Shown: positions 52,942-62,375, numbered from the stretch's first letter. The stretch: DNA of 64,000 nt from MGBC114079 sp964531385 (GCA_964531385.1 CAZHGC010000014.1:1-64000), one strand, 5' to 3'. A program made the numbers and translations. Notes: a model not told the origin generated them from the letters alone.

Positions 52942-53295
52942 TTATTTTGCAGCAGTAGTTGCATCTTCAATAGTGATACCGTTCTTTTCTGCAAGGTCTT
53001 TAATTTTCTGAGTGTATTCTTCGTATTTTTTAGTAACTTCGTCAATTTGATCTTGTTCTTTGAAATCGTTAGCTTTACCGGCAATTTCCTGACCATAGTT
53101 AGCAACTTCCTGAGAAAGAGCCTGGAATTCAATCAAAGATTCTTCGTCCAATTTGTCAACATTGTTGCTTAAAGTTTGGATAGCATTGCCAAGGTTCTGA
53201 GAAGCTTCAACGTTCTTTGTAGCGTCAAGACCACAGCCTGTGAACAAAGAGAAAGACAAAACAGCAACCCCAATAAGTGATAATAATTTTTTCAT
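52942..53295 (-). CDS. Small helical lipoprotein 1, function unknown
   Basis: 117 residues. Lipoprotein signal with lipobox LFTGC (Cys21); the mature part is almost wholly alpha-helical, acidic, with heptad-like spacing. The C-terminal segment (KYEEYTQKIKDLAEKNGITIEDA) is clearly related to the end of the lipoprotein encoded at 53557-54108, so the two are paralogues. Not recognised as a named family. AGGAGGT precedes the ATG. Codon use is richer in CTG, GTA and TTC than in neighbours, suggesting high expression. Confidence 0.88.
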   Translation of the reverse strand: MKKLLSLIGVAVLSFSLFTGCGLDATKNVEASQNLGNAIQTLSNNVDKLDEESLIEFQALSQEVANYGQEIAGKANDFKEQDQIDEVTKKYEEYTQKIKDLAEKNGITIEDATTAAK

Positions 53296-53353
53296 TAAAG
53301 TATACCTCCTAAAATATCAATTATGAATAATTTGTGAACTTATTCTGAAAACA

Positions 53354-53382
53354 AGTATACCACACAGAAAAGGCAATGTAAA
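53354..53382 (-). promoter_or_regulatory. Promoter of lipoprotein gene 1
   Basis: Minus strand: TTTACA (53377-53382), 17-base spacer, TATACT (53354-53359) with TGG extended -10. Same layout as the promoter of lipoprotein gene 2. Confidence 0.75.
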
Positions 53383-53556
53383 TAGTTTTTTTGAAATTTT
53401 TCTAAAAAACTCGCATTTTATCAATAAATACAAAAATAAAACGTTTGATTTTGAAGTGGTTGCAAAAAAAGTACAACTTTATTTTAAATCATATAAATTT
53501 TTTGTGTAGAAATTGTTATAATGGGCGAAATTTAGAAAGTTGGGCAAAAAAATATT

Positions 53557-54108
53557 TTATTGAGCCGAAAGTTCTTCAAGCGTTTTAATTGAGATATTGT
53601 TTGATTTTGCAATTTCTTTTAATTTAGCTGAATAATCAGCATATTTAACAGTGTATTCATCAACTTTATCCTGAGTTAATGTGTCTTTTTCAACTTCTTC
53701 TGCATATTTTTGAATTTCTTCCGATAATTTTTGGAACTTTGCTTTTGAAGCATCATCTATTTTATCAGCTTCTTGAGCTATGGACAACAAAACAGAGAAA
53801 AGGTCTTTTGTTGATTGTTCAAATTTTGTTGTGTCAAGGTTTTCGAGGTTAAGCTCTGCGTTTTCTTCGGATTCTGCCAAAACCAAATCATTGCCAACCT
53901 GAGTAACAACATAGTTTTCCTCATCGTTTGTTAAATCTTCTGTTAAATCTTCTGTTAAATTTTCTGTTAAATCTTCTGTTTCTGCCACAGCTTCGGTTGT
54001 TGTTTCTGTTACAGTTTCGGTTGTTGTTTCGGCTTCGTCATCACAACAGCCCGCAAACAAGGAAAGAGACAATGCGGAAACGCATAAAATTGATACTAAC
54101 TTTTTCAT
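53557..54108 (-). CDS. Small helical lipoprotein 2 with acidic repeat, function unknown
   Basis: 183 residues from ATG 54108 (AGGAGGT 6 bases upstream); the longer frame to 54198 includes the promoter. Lipobox LFAGC (Cys21). A Thr/Glu-rich stretch (about 25-60) contains a five-residue repeat (TEDL/TENL) encoded by a 15-nt tandem repeat (about 53935-53985), followed by a helical domain ending KYADYSAKLKEIAKSNNISI, matching lipoprotein 1. The acidic stretch could be a spacer holding the helical domain away from the membrane. The 15-nt repeat may vary in copy number between strains. Confidence 0.88.
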   Translation of the reverse strand: MKKLVSILCVSALSLSLFAGCCDDEAETTTETVTETTTEAVAETEDLTENLTEDLTEDLTNDEENYVVTQVGNDLVLAESEENAELNLENLDTTKFEQSTKDLFSVLLSIAQEADKIDDASKAKFQKLSEEIQKYAEEVEKDTLTQDKVDEYTVKYADYSAKLKEIAKSNNISIKTLEELSAQ

Positions 54109-54181
54109 AAAAATACCTCCTGAAATATGTAATAATAATTGAATTTTGGCAAAATATATTGCCGATAAAAACTCATTATTT

Positions 54182-54210
54182 ATGATAGCATAGTTCAAAA
54201 TTAATGTAAA
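54182..54210 (-). promoter_or_regulatory. Promoter of lipoprotein gene 2
   Basis: Minus strand: TTTACA (54205-54210), 17-base spacer, TATCAT (54182-54187) with TGC extended -10. Confidence 0.7.
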
Positions 54211-54253
54211 GCGTAAAAATTATATTCATAAATTTTTAAGAATTATTTTGAAA

Positions 54254-54739
54254 TTAGTCTTCAACAACAGCGATTTGAATTTCTTTGAAAAAGTTTTTAA
54301 CATATTCTTCCCAAGCCAAATCAAGCTCCTTATTCAAAGCAAAAGTTTTTTGTGCTGTTCCTGTTGTGCAAACAACCTTATCTTTTTCGAAAACAAAGTT
54401 TAGAAATAATGCAGCGGCATTGTCTGAAATTTTTTCCAAAAGTTCTTTTGGTGCGGAAATTACAAATTTCATATAAGCCGGTTTTACTTTTCCTTTTACA
54501 AATTCAAAAACATATGGCCTGATTTTTTCCCATTTACAAAAAAACACGTTTGAAGTTTCTTCTTGAGATGTTTCTTCGTCAAGTTCCTGTTGTTGTTTTA
54601 TGATTTTGCCGTCAATATCGAATTTTGCAAAAGATTGAATTTCAACGGTTCTGAGTTCAAAATTGTCAAAATAATGTTCTCTTAAAATTTTATTCATAAA
54701 ATTTTTAACTTCGGTGTCGCAAATATAAAAAACGTACAT
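54254..54739 (-). CDS. DUF5721-like protein, function unknown
   Basis: 161 residues, no signal peptide or membrane helix. Start MYVFYICDTEVKNFMNKILREHYFDNFELRTVEIQSFAKFDIDG resembles small Clostridia proteins grouped as DUF5721 (from memory). A Gln/Glu-rich loop lies near 49-63. AAGGAGGGG precedes the ATG. It is the last gene of a minus-strand run that begins near 62.6 kb, 27 bases after the flavoprotein gene, so probably co-transcribed with it. Confidence 0.75.
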   Translation of the reverse strand: MYVFYICDTEVKNFMNKILREHYFDNFELRTVEIQSFAKFDIDGKIIKQQQELDEETSQEETSNVFFCKWEKIRPYVFEFVKGKVKPAYMKFVISAPKELLEKISDNAAALFLNFVFEKDKVVCTTGTAQKTFALNKELDLAWEEYVKNFFKEIQIAVVED

Positions 54740-54766
54740 ACAAGCCCCTCCTTAAATTAATGCAAT

Positions 54767-56359
54767 TTAATTTTTGTTTATGACAGCTTCTGCACAACGA
54801 ACACCGTCAACTGCCGCCGAAACAATTCCTCCGGCATAGCCACAACCCTCGCCACAAGGTAAAATCCCCTCGACATTTGACATAAAATTCTCGTTTCTGA
54901 CAATTCGAACAGGCGAAGAACTTCTTGTTTCGGGAGCCGTCATAATTGCATTTTTGTTGGCAAAGCCTTTGATTTTTTTATCAAAAGCTTTTATTCCCTC
55001 TTGCAAGGAAAAATAAATTTCTTTTGAAAATATTTTTGAAAAATCGCTTCCGACAATGCCGGGCAAATATGTTGGGAGAACGTCTTTAAATTTATTTTTT
55101 GAAATTTCTGTTGGAACCCCAGAAAGAAAATCACCAACGGTTTGAACGGGTGCAAAATAATTTTCTCCGCCGGCAAAAAATGCTTTTTCTTCAATTTGCC
55201 TTTGATATTCAACTCCTGCAAGAGGGTGGGAGGACTTGAAATCATTTGAGCCGACACCAACCAAAACAGCACTGTTTGCGTTTTTTCCGTCACGCTTATA
55301 ATAGCTCATTCCGTTTGTAACAATTTTTCTTTCTTCGGAGGTTGCTCCAACAACAAGCCCTCCGGGACACATACAGAATGTGTAAACACCTCTGCCGTTT
55401 TCCAAATGGGTGAAGAGTTTATAATCTGCCGGAGGAAGATATTTTGCAAAATCGCCGTATTGCGATTTGTTTATAAAATCTTGCGAATGTTCAATTCTTA
55501 CACCAATGGAAAAAGCTTTTTGTTCGATGTTGATGTTTTTTTCAAAAAGCATTTTAAATGTGTCTCTTGAGCTGTGGCCAATTGCGAGAATTAGGTTGTT
55601 TGTTTCAAATTCCGAAACGCCTTTTTCGTTTTTAACAATCACCTTTTTTAAAACACCGTTTTTTTCTTCAAAGTTAATCATTTGCGTATTAAAATGGACT
55701 TCTCCGCCGAGTGAAATTATTTCGTTTCTTATGTTTTTAACCATATTAACCAAATTATCGGTTCCAATATGAGGTTTTGCCAAGTATAAAATTTCTTTAG
55801 GAGCACCGGCTTTAACAAATTCGTTTAAAACAAAGCCACAACGGGGGTCTTTAATTCCCGTTGTAAGCTTTCCATCGGAAAAAGTTCCTGCACCGCCTTC
55901 ACCAAATTGAACGTTTGATTTTGGATTTATTTTTCCATTTTGTCGAAAAGCTTCAACATCTTTTGTTCGTTCCTCAACGCATTTTCCTTGTTCGATGATT
56001 ATTGGCATTGCTCCGGCTTTTGCAAGAACAAGCCCCGCCATAAAACCCGCCGGCCCAAAGCCAACAATAATTGGTCTTTTATCAAATTTTTGTTTTTCAA
56101 TTAAATATTCAAATTTTTTTTCAAGGGAAACATTTTTTATTTTTAAAAAATTTTTTTCATCAACTCCGGAAACTTCAACGTCAACAGCAAAAATATAGAC
56201 AACGTTATCTTTTTTTCGTGCATCGACAGATTGCTTTGCAATTTTTATTTTGCAAATATTTTTTTTGTTGATGTGCAGAATTTTTGCAACATTTTCTTTT
56301 AAAACATTCAAATCGATATTTTTTTTGACAGATATTTTAATATTTGAAATTCTAATCAT
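54767..56359 (-). CDS. FAD-dependent dehydrogenase-like protein
   Basis: 530 residues. N-terminal ferredoxin-like segment (1-90), then FAD-binding GFGPAGFMAGLVLAKAGAMPIIIEQG, a long substrate domain with NVQFGEGGAGTFSDGKLTTG, and the C-terminal GILPCGEGCGYAGGIVSAAVDGVR, which closes the FAD site. Matches the uncharacterised FAD-dependent dehydrogenase group common in Firmicutes; substrate unknown. It ends near the next gene and starts 9 bases after the previous one, so it is co-transcribed with a second flavoprotein. Confidence 0.9.
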   Translation of the reverse strand: MIRISNIKISVKKNIDLNVLKENVAKILHINKKNICKIKIAKQSVDARKKDNVVYIFAVDVEVSGVDEKNFLKIKNVSLEKKFEYLIEKQKFDKRPIIVGFGPAGFMAGLVLAKAGAMPIIIEQGKCVEERTKDVEAFRQNGKINPKSNVQFGEGGAGTFSDGKLTTGIKDPRCGFVLNEFVKAGAPKEILYLAKPHIGTDNLVNMVKNIRNEIISLGGEVHFNTQMINFEEKNGVLKKVIVKNEKGVSEFETNNLILAIGHSSRDTFKMLFEKNINIEQKAFSIGVRIEHSQDFINKSQYGDFAKYLPPADYKLFTHLENGRGVYTFCMCPGGLVVGATSEERKIVTNGMSYYKRDGKNANSAVLVGVGSNDFKSSHPLAGVEYQRQIEEKAFFAGGENYFAPVQTVGDFLSGVPTEISKNKFKDVLPTYLPGIVGSDFSKIFSKEIYFSLQEGIKAFDKKIKGFANKNAIMTAPETRSSSPVRIVRNENFMSNVEGILPCGEGCGYAGGIVSAAVDGVRCAEAVINKN

Positions 56360-56368
56360 AAATCCACC

Positions 56369-57616
56369 TCAACAATCGTTCAAAATCGCCATTGCGGCAG
56401 ATTTTCCTGCCAAAACTCCCGAAGACCAAGCCCATTGCAAATTAAAACCTCCGCAATCTCCGAAAATGTCCAAAACTTCGCCGGAAGCGAAAAGACCTTG
56501 AACGATTTTTGATTGCATGGTTTTAAAGTCAAACTCATCGGTTGAAGCCCCGCCTGCGGTAACCTGTGCATTGTTCCAGCCGTTTTGACCGACAATTTTA
56601 AATTCAAATTCTTTTATTAAATTTGCCATATTCCAAAGCAAATCTTTGCTTAAATTGGAAACGGAAAAAGAAAGTTTTTCAATTCCCGATTTTTTTGCAA
56701 TTACATTTCCGATTTTTTTGTTTAAAAGCCCAACAAAAAAATTTTCCATAGTTAGATGGTTAAGATTTTTCTTCCTTTCCGAAAGTAAATCGAAAATTTC
56801 TTTTTTTGAAAGTTCGGGCATAAAGTCGAGAACAATTGAACAGCCGTTTTTCATTGCTGAAATTGTTGAAAGCTGAAAAATTGGCGGGCCGGAAAGACCG
56901 TAATCTGTGAAAAGAACTTCGCCGAATTCTTCTTTTAAAACTTTTTTGCCGGAAATTATTTTAACATTTCCTGTAAATTTAATTCCTTTAAGACCTTTGA
57001 CAATGTCTTTTTCGGTTTTAAGCTGAACCAAAGCGGGGTTAAGTTTTGTTATGGTATGCCCCAAATTTTTTAAAATTTTAAAACCACTTCCGTTTGAGCC
57101 GAGATTTGGCGAAGCACAACCGCCAGCCGAAACAATAACTTTTTCGGAATTTAGAACATTTCCCGAAAAAGAGGTTATTTTAAATTTTTTTCCGATTTGT
57201 GTTATTTCTTTAACTTCAAATCCTGAAATTATTTCAATTCCGAGGTTTGAAACTTCATTTCTCAGGCAATCCAAAACAGAAGAAGCTTGTTCGCTGTATG
57301 GATACATTTTTCCGTTGTCCTCTTCTTTTGGATATATGCCGATTTTTTGAAAGAAATCGAGTGTGTCAAAAACGGAGAATTGCTTTAAAGCGAATTCAAC
57401 GAAATTTGGGTTTTTTCCGTAAAAATTATAAACGGAAGTGTTTAGATTTGTAAAATTACAGCGACCGTTTCCGGTCGCCAAAATTTTTTTACCAACTCTG
57501 TCCATTCTTTCCAAGATTATAACTTTTCCTTTTTCTCCGAGAATTTTTGCGGCAAAAATTCCACCGATGAGCCCCGAAGCACCTCCGCCAACAATTGCTA
57601 AAACAGGCTTTTTCAT
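56369..57616 (-). CDS. NAD(P)/FAD-dependent oxidoreductase, HI0933/BaiN-like
   Basis: 415 residues from ATG 57616 (GGAGG 6 bases upstream). FAD-binding IVGGGASGLIGGIFAAKILG, ATGNGRCNFTN, VSAGGCASPNLGSNGSGF, and the ending VTAGGASTDEFDFKTMQSK...LFASGEVLDIFGDCGGFNLQWAWSSG, diagnostic for the HI0933/BaiN family. BaiN of bile-acid-converting Clostridia reduces steroid intermediates, but most relatives are uncharacterised, so no substrate is assigned. Its ribosome site lies in the end of the LCP gene. Confidence 0.92.
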   Translation of the reverse strand: MKKPVLAIVGGGASGLIGGIFAAKILGEKGKVIILERMDRVGKKILATGNGRCNFTNLNTSVYNFYGKNPNFVEFALKQFSVFDTLDFFQKIGIYPKEEDNGKMYPYSEQASSVLDCLRNEVSNLGIEIISGFEVKEITQIGKKFKITSFSGNVLNSEKVIVSAGGCASPNLGSNGSGFKILKNLGHTITKLNPALVQLKTEKDIVKGLKGIKFTGNVKIISGKKVLKEEFGEVLFTDYGLSGPPIFQLSTISAMKNGCSIVLDFMPELSKKEIFDLLSERKKNLNHLTMENFFVGLLNKKIGNVIAKKSGIEKLSFSVSNLSKDLLWNMANLIKEFEFKIVGQNGWNNAQVTAGGASTDEFDFKTMQSKIVQGLFASGEVLDIFGDCGGFNLQWAWSSGVLAGKSAAMAILNDC

Positions 57617-57617
57617 T

Positions 57618-59267
57618 TTATTCCTCCACAAGTTTTTCTTTTGAACCGAGAACAATTAAAATATCTGATTTTCCACATTTTTCCGAATCAACGACAACTT
57701 CGCAAGTTGTGAAAAAATCTGTAAGGTCTTCGCCGATTCCGTCTTCTTTAACATATATTTTTGTTTCTTGAATTTTTTCAGATTCATCGCCGATTGAAGA
57801 AACGGAAAAACCGTTTTTTGAAAGAAGTTCTTTTGCTTTTCCGGCAAGACCTGTTGTATATCCGCCGTTTAAAATAACGATGTCTTTTCCAACGCTTGAC
57901 TGAACCGTTGAACTTTTGGAAGCAGTTGAATTGTAAATTTCGTTAATCATTTCTTTTGTTTCTTTTTTATTGACAACGTAATAAGAACCGCCGTTTTTTG
58001 AAGGGTTTCCGGGCAAAGTGTGACCTTTAACTTTGTCGGAATTGAAACCGTCTATAGCTCCGATATATGCGACAATATCGGAAATGCTTGCATCTGTATC
58101 AACATATTCGACAATTGTTTTAATGTATGATGTTGGGTTTGAAAGTATTTTGTCTTTTTGAAGAGCCTGTGCCAAAAATGCTTTTATAAAATCACGCTGA
58201 ACCTCAACCCTGTGCAAATCTGCCATTGCATAACCTTTTCGAAAACGAACAAGCTGTTCGGCTTTTTCGCCGTCAAGGTGTTGCATTCCGGGTTTTAGGT
58301 CAATTACAAACCCTGCTTTGTCGTCGTAATAAAGCCTTTGTTCAACATTGTAATCAACTCCGCCGATTGAGTCGACCAAATATCTAAATCCTTCGAAATT
58401 AACTTTTGCATAATAATCGATTTTAACGTCAAGAAGTTCTTCGACTTGTTTTTCAAGGAAATCCATTCCGTTTGTTTCTCCGCCATAGGAATGAACCGCA
58501 TTTATTTTCATTTCGTTAGAAGTTAAATTTGATATGTTTCCTTGCATAACTTTAAATCGGTCGGTTGGAACTTTAACAAGCGTATCTCTTGGAATTGAAA
58601 TTAAGTCGAGTTGTTTGCTGACAGAGTTGAAACAGCCGAGCATAATTGTATCGGTTCGGGTTTCGTCTTTGTCAACGCCAACAATAAGGAATGTTGTTTT
58701 TTCGGGAACGGATGTTTTAAAAATGTCGGAAATGAAATTTGGACTGTTTTTAAAATAATCGTCATCAACATCATCGTTTAAATAAGTGTATGAAATGTAT
58801 CCGCCCATAATCGCAACGTATGCAAAAACGATTGAAAATAAAATTAGAAAGAACTTTCTGATTGGGTGTCTTTTTTTTATTTTTCTTTTTTGGGGAACTC
58901 TTTTTTTTGCTTTCACAGGATAAATTTCAATTCCTTTCCTTTTGTCGATATTGTTGTAATTATCGAAATCATCGGCACTGTCGTCATAATCGTCATAATC
59001 ATCATAATCGTCATCATAATCATCGAAATTATCATAATTGTTATGGGTGTCGTTTTTATAATCGTTTTGATAAGAGTTGTTTTCGTTGTAATCATCATAA
59101 TCATCGTAACCGTCATTATAATTATAAAGCTGTTTTCGTGTTTTTCGATTATTTCGATTTATAACGTCGTAAAAGTTATCGGGAGAGCTTTCTGATTTAT
59201 TATTATGTTTTTTTGTGTCAAATTCATTTGTTTTGTTTTTATTAATTTTTTTTCTATTGTTATCCAT
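57618..59267 (-). CDS. LytR-CpsA-Psr (LCP) family protein with Asp/Tyr/Asn-rich cytoplasmic tail
   Basis: 549 residues. A long low-complexity N-terminal region (about 50-107) consists largely of Asp, Tyr and Asn (repeats of DDY, NDY), followed by a basic stretch (119-137), one membrane helix (about 139-162), the extracellular LCP domain (190-350: TTFLIVGVDKDETRTDTIML, ISIPRDTLV with the phosphate-binding Arg, HSYGGETNGMDFLEKQVE) and a LytR C-terminal domain (about 455-545). LCP enzymes transfer glycopolymers from lipid carriers to peptidoglycan. The acidic tail is unusual and points into the cytosol. Could attach the polymer made by the first locus, though the two are 50 kb apart. Confidence 0.93.
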   Translation of the reverse strand: MDNNRKKINKNKTNEFDTKKHNNKSESSPDNFYDVINRNNRKTRKQLYNYNDGYDDYDDYNENNSYQNDYKNDTHNNYDNFDDYDDDYDDYDDYDDSADDFDNYNNIDKRKGIEIYPVKAKKRVPQKRKIKKRHPIRKFFLILFSIVFAYVAIMGGYISYTYLNDDVDDDYFKNSPNFISDIFKTSVPEKTTFLIVGVDKDETRTDTIMLGCFNSVSKQLDLISIPRDTLVKVPTDRFKVMQGNISNLTSNEMKINAVHSYGGETNGMDFLEKQVEELLDVKIDYYAKVNFEGFRYLVDSIGGVDYNVEQRLYYDDKAGFVIDLKPGMQHLDGEKAEQLVRFRKGYAMADLHRVEVQRDFIKAFLAQALQKDKILSNPTSYIKTIVEYVDTDASISDIVAYIGAIDGFNSDKVKGHTLPGNPSKNGGSYYVVNKKETKEMINEIYNSTASKSSTVQSSVGKDIVILNGGYTTGLAGKAKELLSKNGFSVSSIGDESEKIQETKIYVKEDGIGEDLTDFFTTCEVVVDSEKCGKSDILIVLGSKEKLVEE

Positions 59268-59340
59268 AAAATTCCTCCATTAAGACGCTATGTAAAAACT
59301 GCCTTAAATGTAAAAATTAAAGTAAAATTCGCTATGTAAA

Positions 59341-60657
59341 TTATTTGTGCCATCTATCTGAAAGCATTCTCGGAACATAAAAAATTGAACGAAAAATCCA
59401 ATCGATTATCATTGCAAGCCAAATTCCGAACATATTCATATTTAAGTATACACCAAAGAACCATGCTCCCAAAATTCGGCAAAATATCATACTTATCATT
59501 GATATTTTCATTGTGAAAGAAGCATCGCCGGTTGCACGAATTGCGTTTGGCAAAATGAACGAGCTTGGCCAAAAAATTGGAACGGTTATGAAAAGAAGAT
59601 ACATAAGACTTCTTGCAATTTCGATAATTTCGCAATCATACGTAAACAAATTGACGAGAGGTGTGAACAAAATGAAAAATGCTATGCACATAAAGACTTC
59701 GCAAATCATAGCCCAAACCGTTTGGGAAATCATAACTTTTCGTGTTCGCTTTATGTCTCCCGAGCCGAAAGCAACACCTGTTAACGGAACACAAGTTATT
59801 TGAAGCGTTCTTGCGGGAAGCTGGAGAAAATTTGCAAGCGAGTTGCAAATTGCGTTTGCTGTTAATGCGGGAGTTCCCATTCCAGACATAAAAACTTGAA
59901 CGATAATTTTTCCGCCGTTGAAAGCAAGAGTGTCAAGCGAGCTTGGAACGGCAATTTTAAGCATTGGCATAAGAATTGTTTTATTAAGTTTTAAAGGAAA
60001 TTTTCTTATTTTTATAACTTTTGGCTTTTTTAACAAAATGTATACAACAACTGCCGTTGAAACAATTCTTGATGCCAAAAGCCCAAAGCCAACACCCGAA
60101 ACTCCCATATTCAAGCAATTTATGCAAACAAGGGAAACGGAAACATAAAATATGTTTGCCAAAAACGAGCCGAAAAGCGAAGAAAAATTATCTCCCAAAG
60201 CACGCCGTATTCCGCTTATAACATAGAAAACGGAAAGCAACGGCAAGGAAGAAGCTGTGAAAAACAAATAATCCGATGCTGCTGTTAGAACGTCTTGCTC
60301 TGCACTATTGAAAAGGATATATAAAATTTCTTCTCTGAAAACAACAAGCAAAGCCCCCAAAAGAACAGAAACATAGAGGGCAAGGGTTATTGATTCTTCA
60401 GCGGTTTTAACGGCAGTTTGGGGTTCGCCCCGCCCAACGGCTTGGGAAACAACTGCCGTAATTCCGGTTGAAATTGCAACAAAGATATTCATAAAAAGGA
60501 AATTCATACTATCGACAAGCCCAACGCCCGAAACTGCCGCAGCACCAACAGTGCTTACAAGCATTGTTCCGAGCATTGTAACAAGAGTTGCAAGACCTTG
60601 TTCAAGCAAAACAGGCAAATACACTGTTGTTATTTGCGTTTTTTTGAAATTTCTCAT
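59341..60657 (-). CDS. MATE-family efflux transporter
   Basis: 438 residues from ATG 60657 (AGGAGG about 8 bases upstream); about twelve hydrophobic helices in two matching halves. Typical MATE features: VYLPVLLEQGLATLVTMLGTMLVSTVGAAAVSGVGLVDS at the start, AVSQAVGRGEP in the first half, and GVAFGSGDIKRTR in the second. Exports drugs or metabolites in exchange for Na+ or H+. Lies 35 bases after glnS and before the LCP gene in the same orientation. Confidence 0.93.
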   Translation of the reverse strand: MRNFKKTQITTVYLPVLLEQGLATLVTMLGTMLVSTVGAAAVSGVGLVDSMNFLFMNIFVAISTGITAVVSQAVGRGEPQTAVKTAEESITLALYVSVLLGALLVVFREEILYILFNSAEQDVLTAASDYLFFTASSLPLLSVFYVISGIRRALGDNFSSLFGSFLANIFYVSVSLVCINCLNMGVSGVGFGLLASRIVSTAVVVYILLKKPKVIKIRKFPLKLNKTILMPMLKIAVPSSLDTLAFNGGKIIVQVFMSGMGTPALTANAICNSLANFLQLPARTLQITCVPLTGVAFGSGDIKRTRKVMISQTVWAMICEVFMCIAFFILFTPLVNLFTYDCEIIEIARSLMYLLFITVPIFWPSSFILPNAIRATGDASFTMKISMISMIFCRILGAWFFGVYLNMNMFGIWLAMIIDWIFRSIFYVPRMLSDRWHK

Positions 60658-60692
60658 TTTATGCGCCTCCTTGGTCGCAAAAAGCAAAAAAA

Positions 60693-62375
60693 TTATTTTT
60701 GTGGTTTAAACGAACTTTTTAAAGAAACAATTCTGTTGAAAACAAGGTTTTCATCGGTTGAGTGTTTGTAATCAACGCAGAAATAACCGTTTCGAATGAA
60801 TTGAAATCTATCCATTGGTTTTGCATTTTTTATTTCTGGTTCGCACATACAATTTTCGGCAACAACGAGCGAATTTGGATTGAAAGAATAACCTTTTTCA
60901 TTTTCTTCATCGGGGATTGTTAAACTGTCATAAAGCATTGCACTGACTTTAACGGCAGTTGGAACGGAAACCCAATGGATTGTTCCTTTAACTTTTCTTT
61001 CAGTGAAGTTGAGCCCGCTTTTTGTTGCGGGGTCATAGGTGCAATGAACTTCTGTAACGTTGCCGTTTTCATCTTTGACAAAATCTGTGCAAGTTACGAA
61101 ATAGGCACCTTTTAGGCGAACTTCTTTTCCAACGGAGAGCCTGAAAAACTTTTTGGGGGCATCTTCCATGAAGTCGCTTCTTTCAATGTATAATTCTCTT
61201 GAAAAAGGAACTGTTCTTTTTCCCATTTCTTCGTTATTTGGGTGATTTTCAATTTCCAACATTTCCGTTTGACCTTCCGGATAGTTGGTTATTATGAGTT
61301 TAATTGGATCTAACACTGCCATAACGACAGGTGTTTTTTCTTTTAAATCTTCTCTTATGCAATATTCAAGCTGAGCCGTATCGACAACGCTGTTTGCTTT
61401 TGAAACGCCAATCATATCGCAAAACATTCTTATTGCTTCAGGTGTGTAACCTCTTCTTCGAATTCCGGAAAGCGTTACAAGGCGAGGGTCGTCCCAGCCG
61501 TCAACTTTTCCTTCTTCAACGAGTGCCCTTAAAAATCTTTTTCCCATTATTGTGTTTGATAAATTAAGTTTTGCAAATTCGATTTGTCGTGGTTTAACGG
61601 GAAAATCAATTTCGTTGACAACCCAATCGTACAGCGGTCTGTGGTCTTCAAATTCCATTGTACAGATTGAATGGGTTATTTCTTCGATTGCGTCTTCAAC
61701 GGGGTGTGCAAAGTCATACATTGGGTATATGCACCATTTATCGCCCGTTGCGTGGTGGGTCATATGGGCAATTCTGTAGATAACAGGGTCACGCATATTG
61801 ATATTTGGCGAAGCCATATCAATTTTTGCACGAAGAGTTTTTTCACCGTCTTTAAATTCTCCATTTTTCATTCTTTCGAAAAGATTGAGGTTTTCTTCAA
61901 CGGAGCGGTTTCTGTAGGGGCTTTCTGTTCCGGGGCTGTTAAGCGTTCCTCTTGCATTTTTCATTTCTTCCGCAGTCATATCACAAACGAAAGCTTTTCC
62001 TTTTTTTATGAGCAAAACAGCGTATTCATACATTTTATCAAAATAGCTTGATGCAAAATAAAGTCTGTCTTCCCAATCGAAGCCAAGCCATTTAATGTCG
62101 TTTTTAATTGAATTGACAAATTCTGTGTCTTCTTTTGCGGGGTTTGTGTCATCAAAACGAAGATTGCATTTTCCTCCATATAAATTTGCAAGCCCAAAAT
62201 TCAAACAAATACTTTTTGCGTGACCTATGTGCAAATATCCGTTTGGTTCGGGCGGAAAACGAGTGTGAATTTTGTTAAGTTCGCCTTTAAGGTCTTCGTT
62301 TATAAGGCTATGTATAAAATTTCCTGTTCCTCCCAAAGCGTTATCATCTTGTAAATTTATATTTTCATTTTCCAT
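60693..62375 (-). CDS. glnS: Glutaminyl-tRNA synthetase
   Basis: 560 residues from ATG 62375 (GGGAGG about 9 bases upstream); the extended frame to 62471 overlaps the next gene. Class I features: RFPPEPNGYLHIGHAKS (HIGH 49-52), ICTMEFEDHRPLYDW, and a KMSKS-type loop reading IMGKR (276-280) where GlnRS usually has VMSKR. C-terminal beta-barrel anticodon-binding region present, with no N-terminal YqeY-like extension. It charges tRNA-Gln directly. Many Firmicutes instead use GatCAB, so GlnRS in this lineage probably reflects ancient transfer (inference). Confidence 0.95.
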   Translation of the reverse strand: MENENINLQDDNALGGTGNFIHSLINEDLKGELNKIHTRFPPEPNGYLHIGHAKSICLNFGLANLYGGKCNLRFDDTNPAKEDTEFVNSIKNDIKWLGFDWEDRLYFASSYFDKMYEYAVLLIKKGKAFVCDMTAEEMKNARGTLNSPGTESPYRNRSVEENLNLFERMKNGEFKDGEKTLRAKIDMASPNINMRDPVIYRIAHMTHHATGDKWCIYPMYDFAHPVEDAIEEITHSICTMEFEDHRPLYDWVVNEIDFPVKPRQIEFAKLNLSNTIMGKRFLRALVEEGKVDGWDDPRLVTLSGIRRRGYTPEAIRMFCDMIGVSKANSVVDTAQLEYCIREDLKEKTPVVMAVLDPIKLIITNYPEGQTEMLEIENHPNNEEMGKRTVPFSRELYIERSDFMEDAPKKFFRLSVGKEVRLKGAYFVTCTDFVKDENGNVTEVHCTYDPATKSGLNFTERKVKGTIHWVSVPTAVKVSAMLYDSLTIPDEENEKGYSFNPNSLVVAENCMCEPEIKNAKPMDRFQFIRNGYFCVDYKHSTDENLVFNRIVSLKSSFKPQK

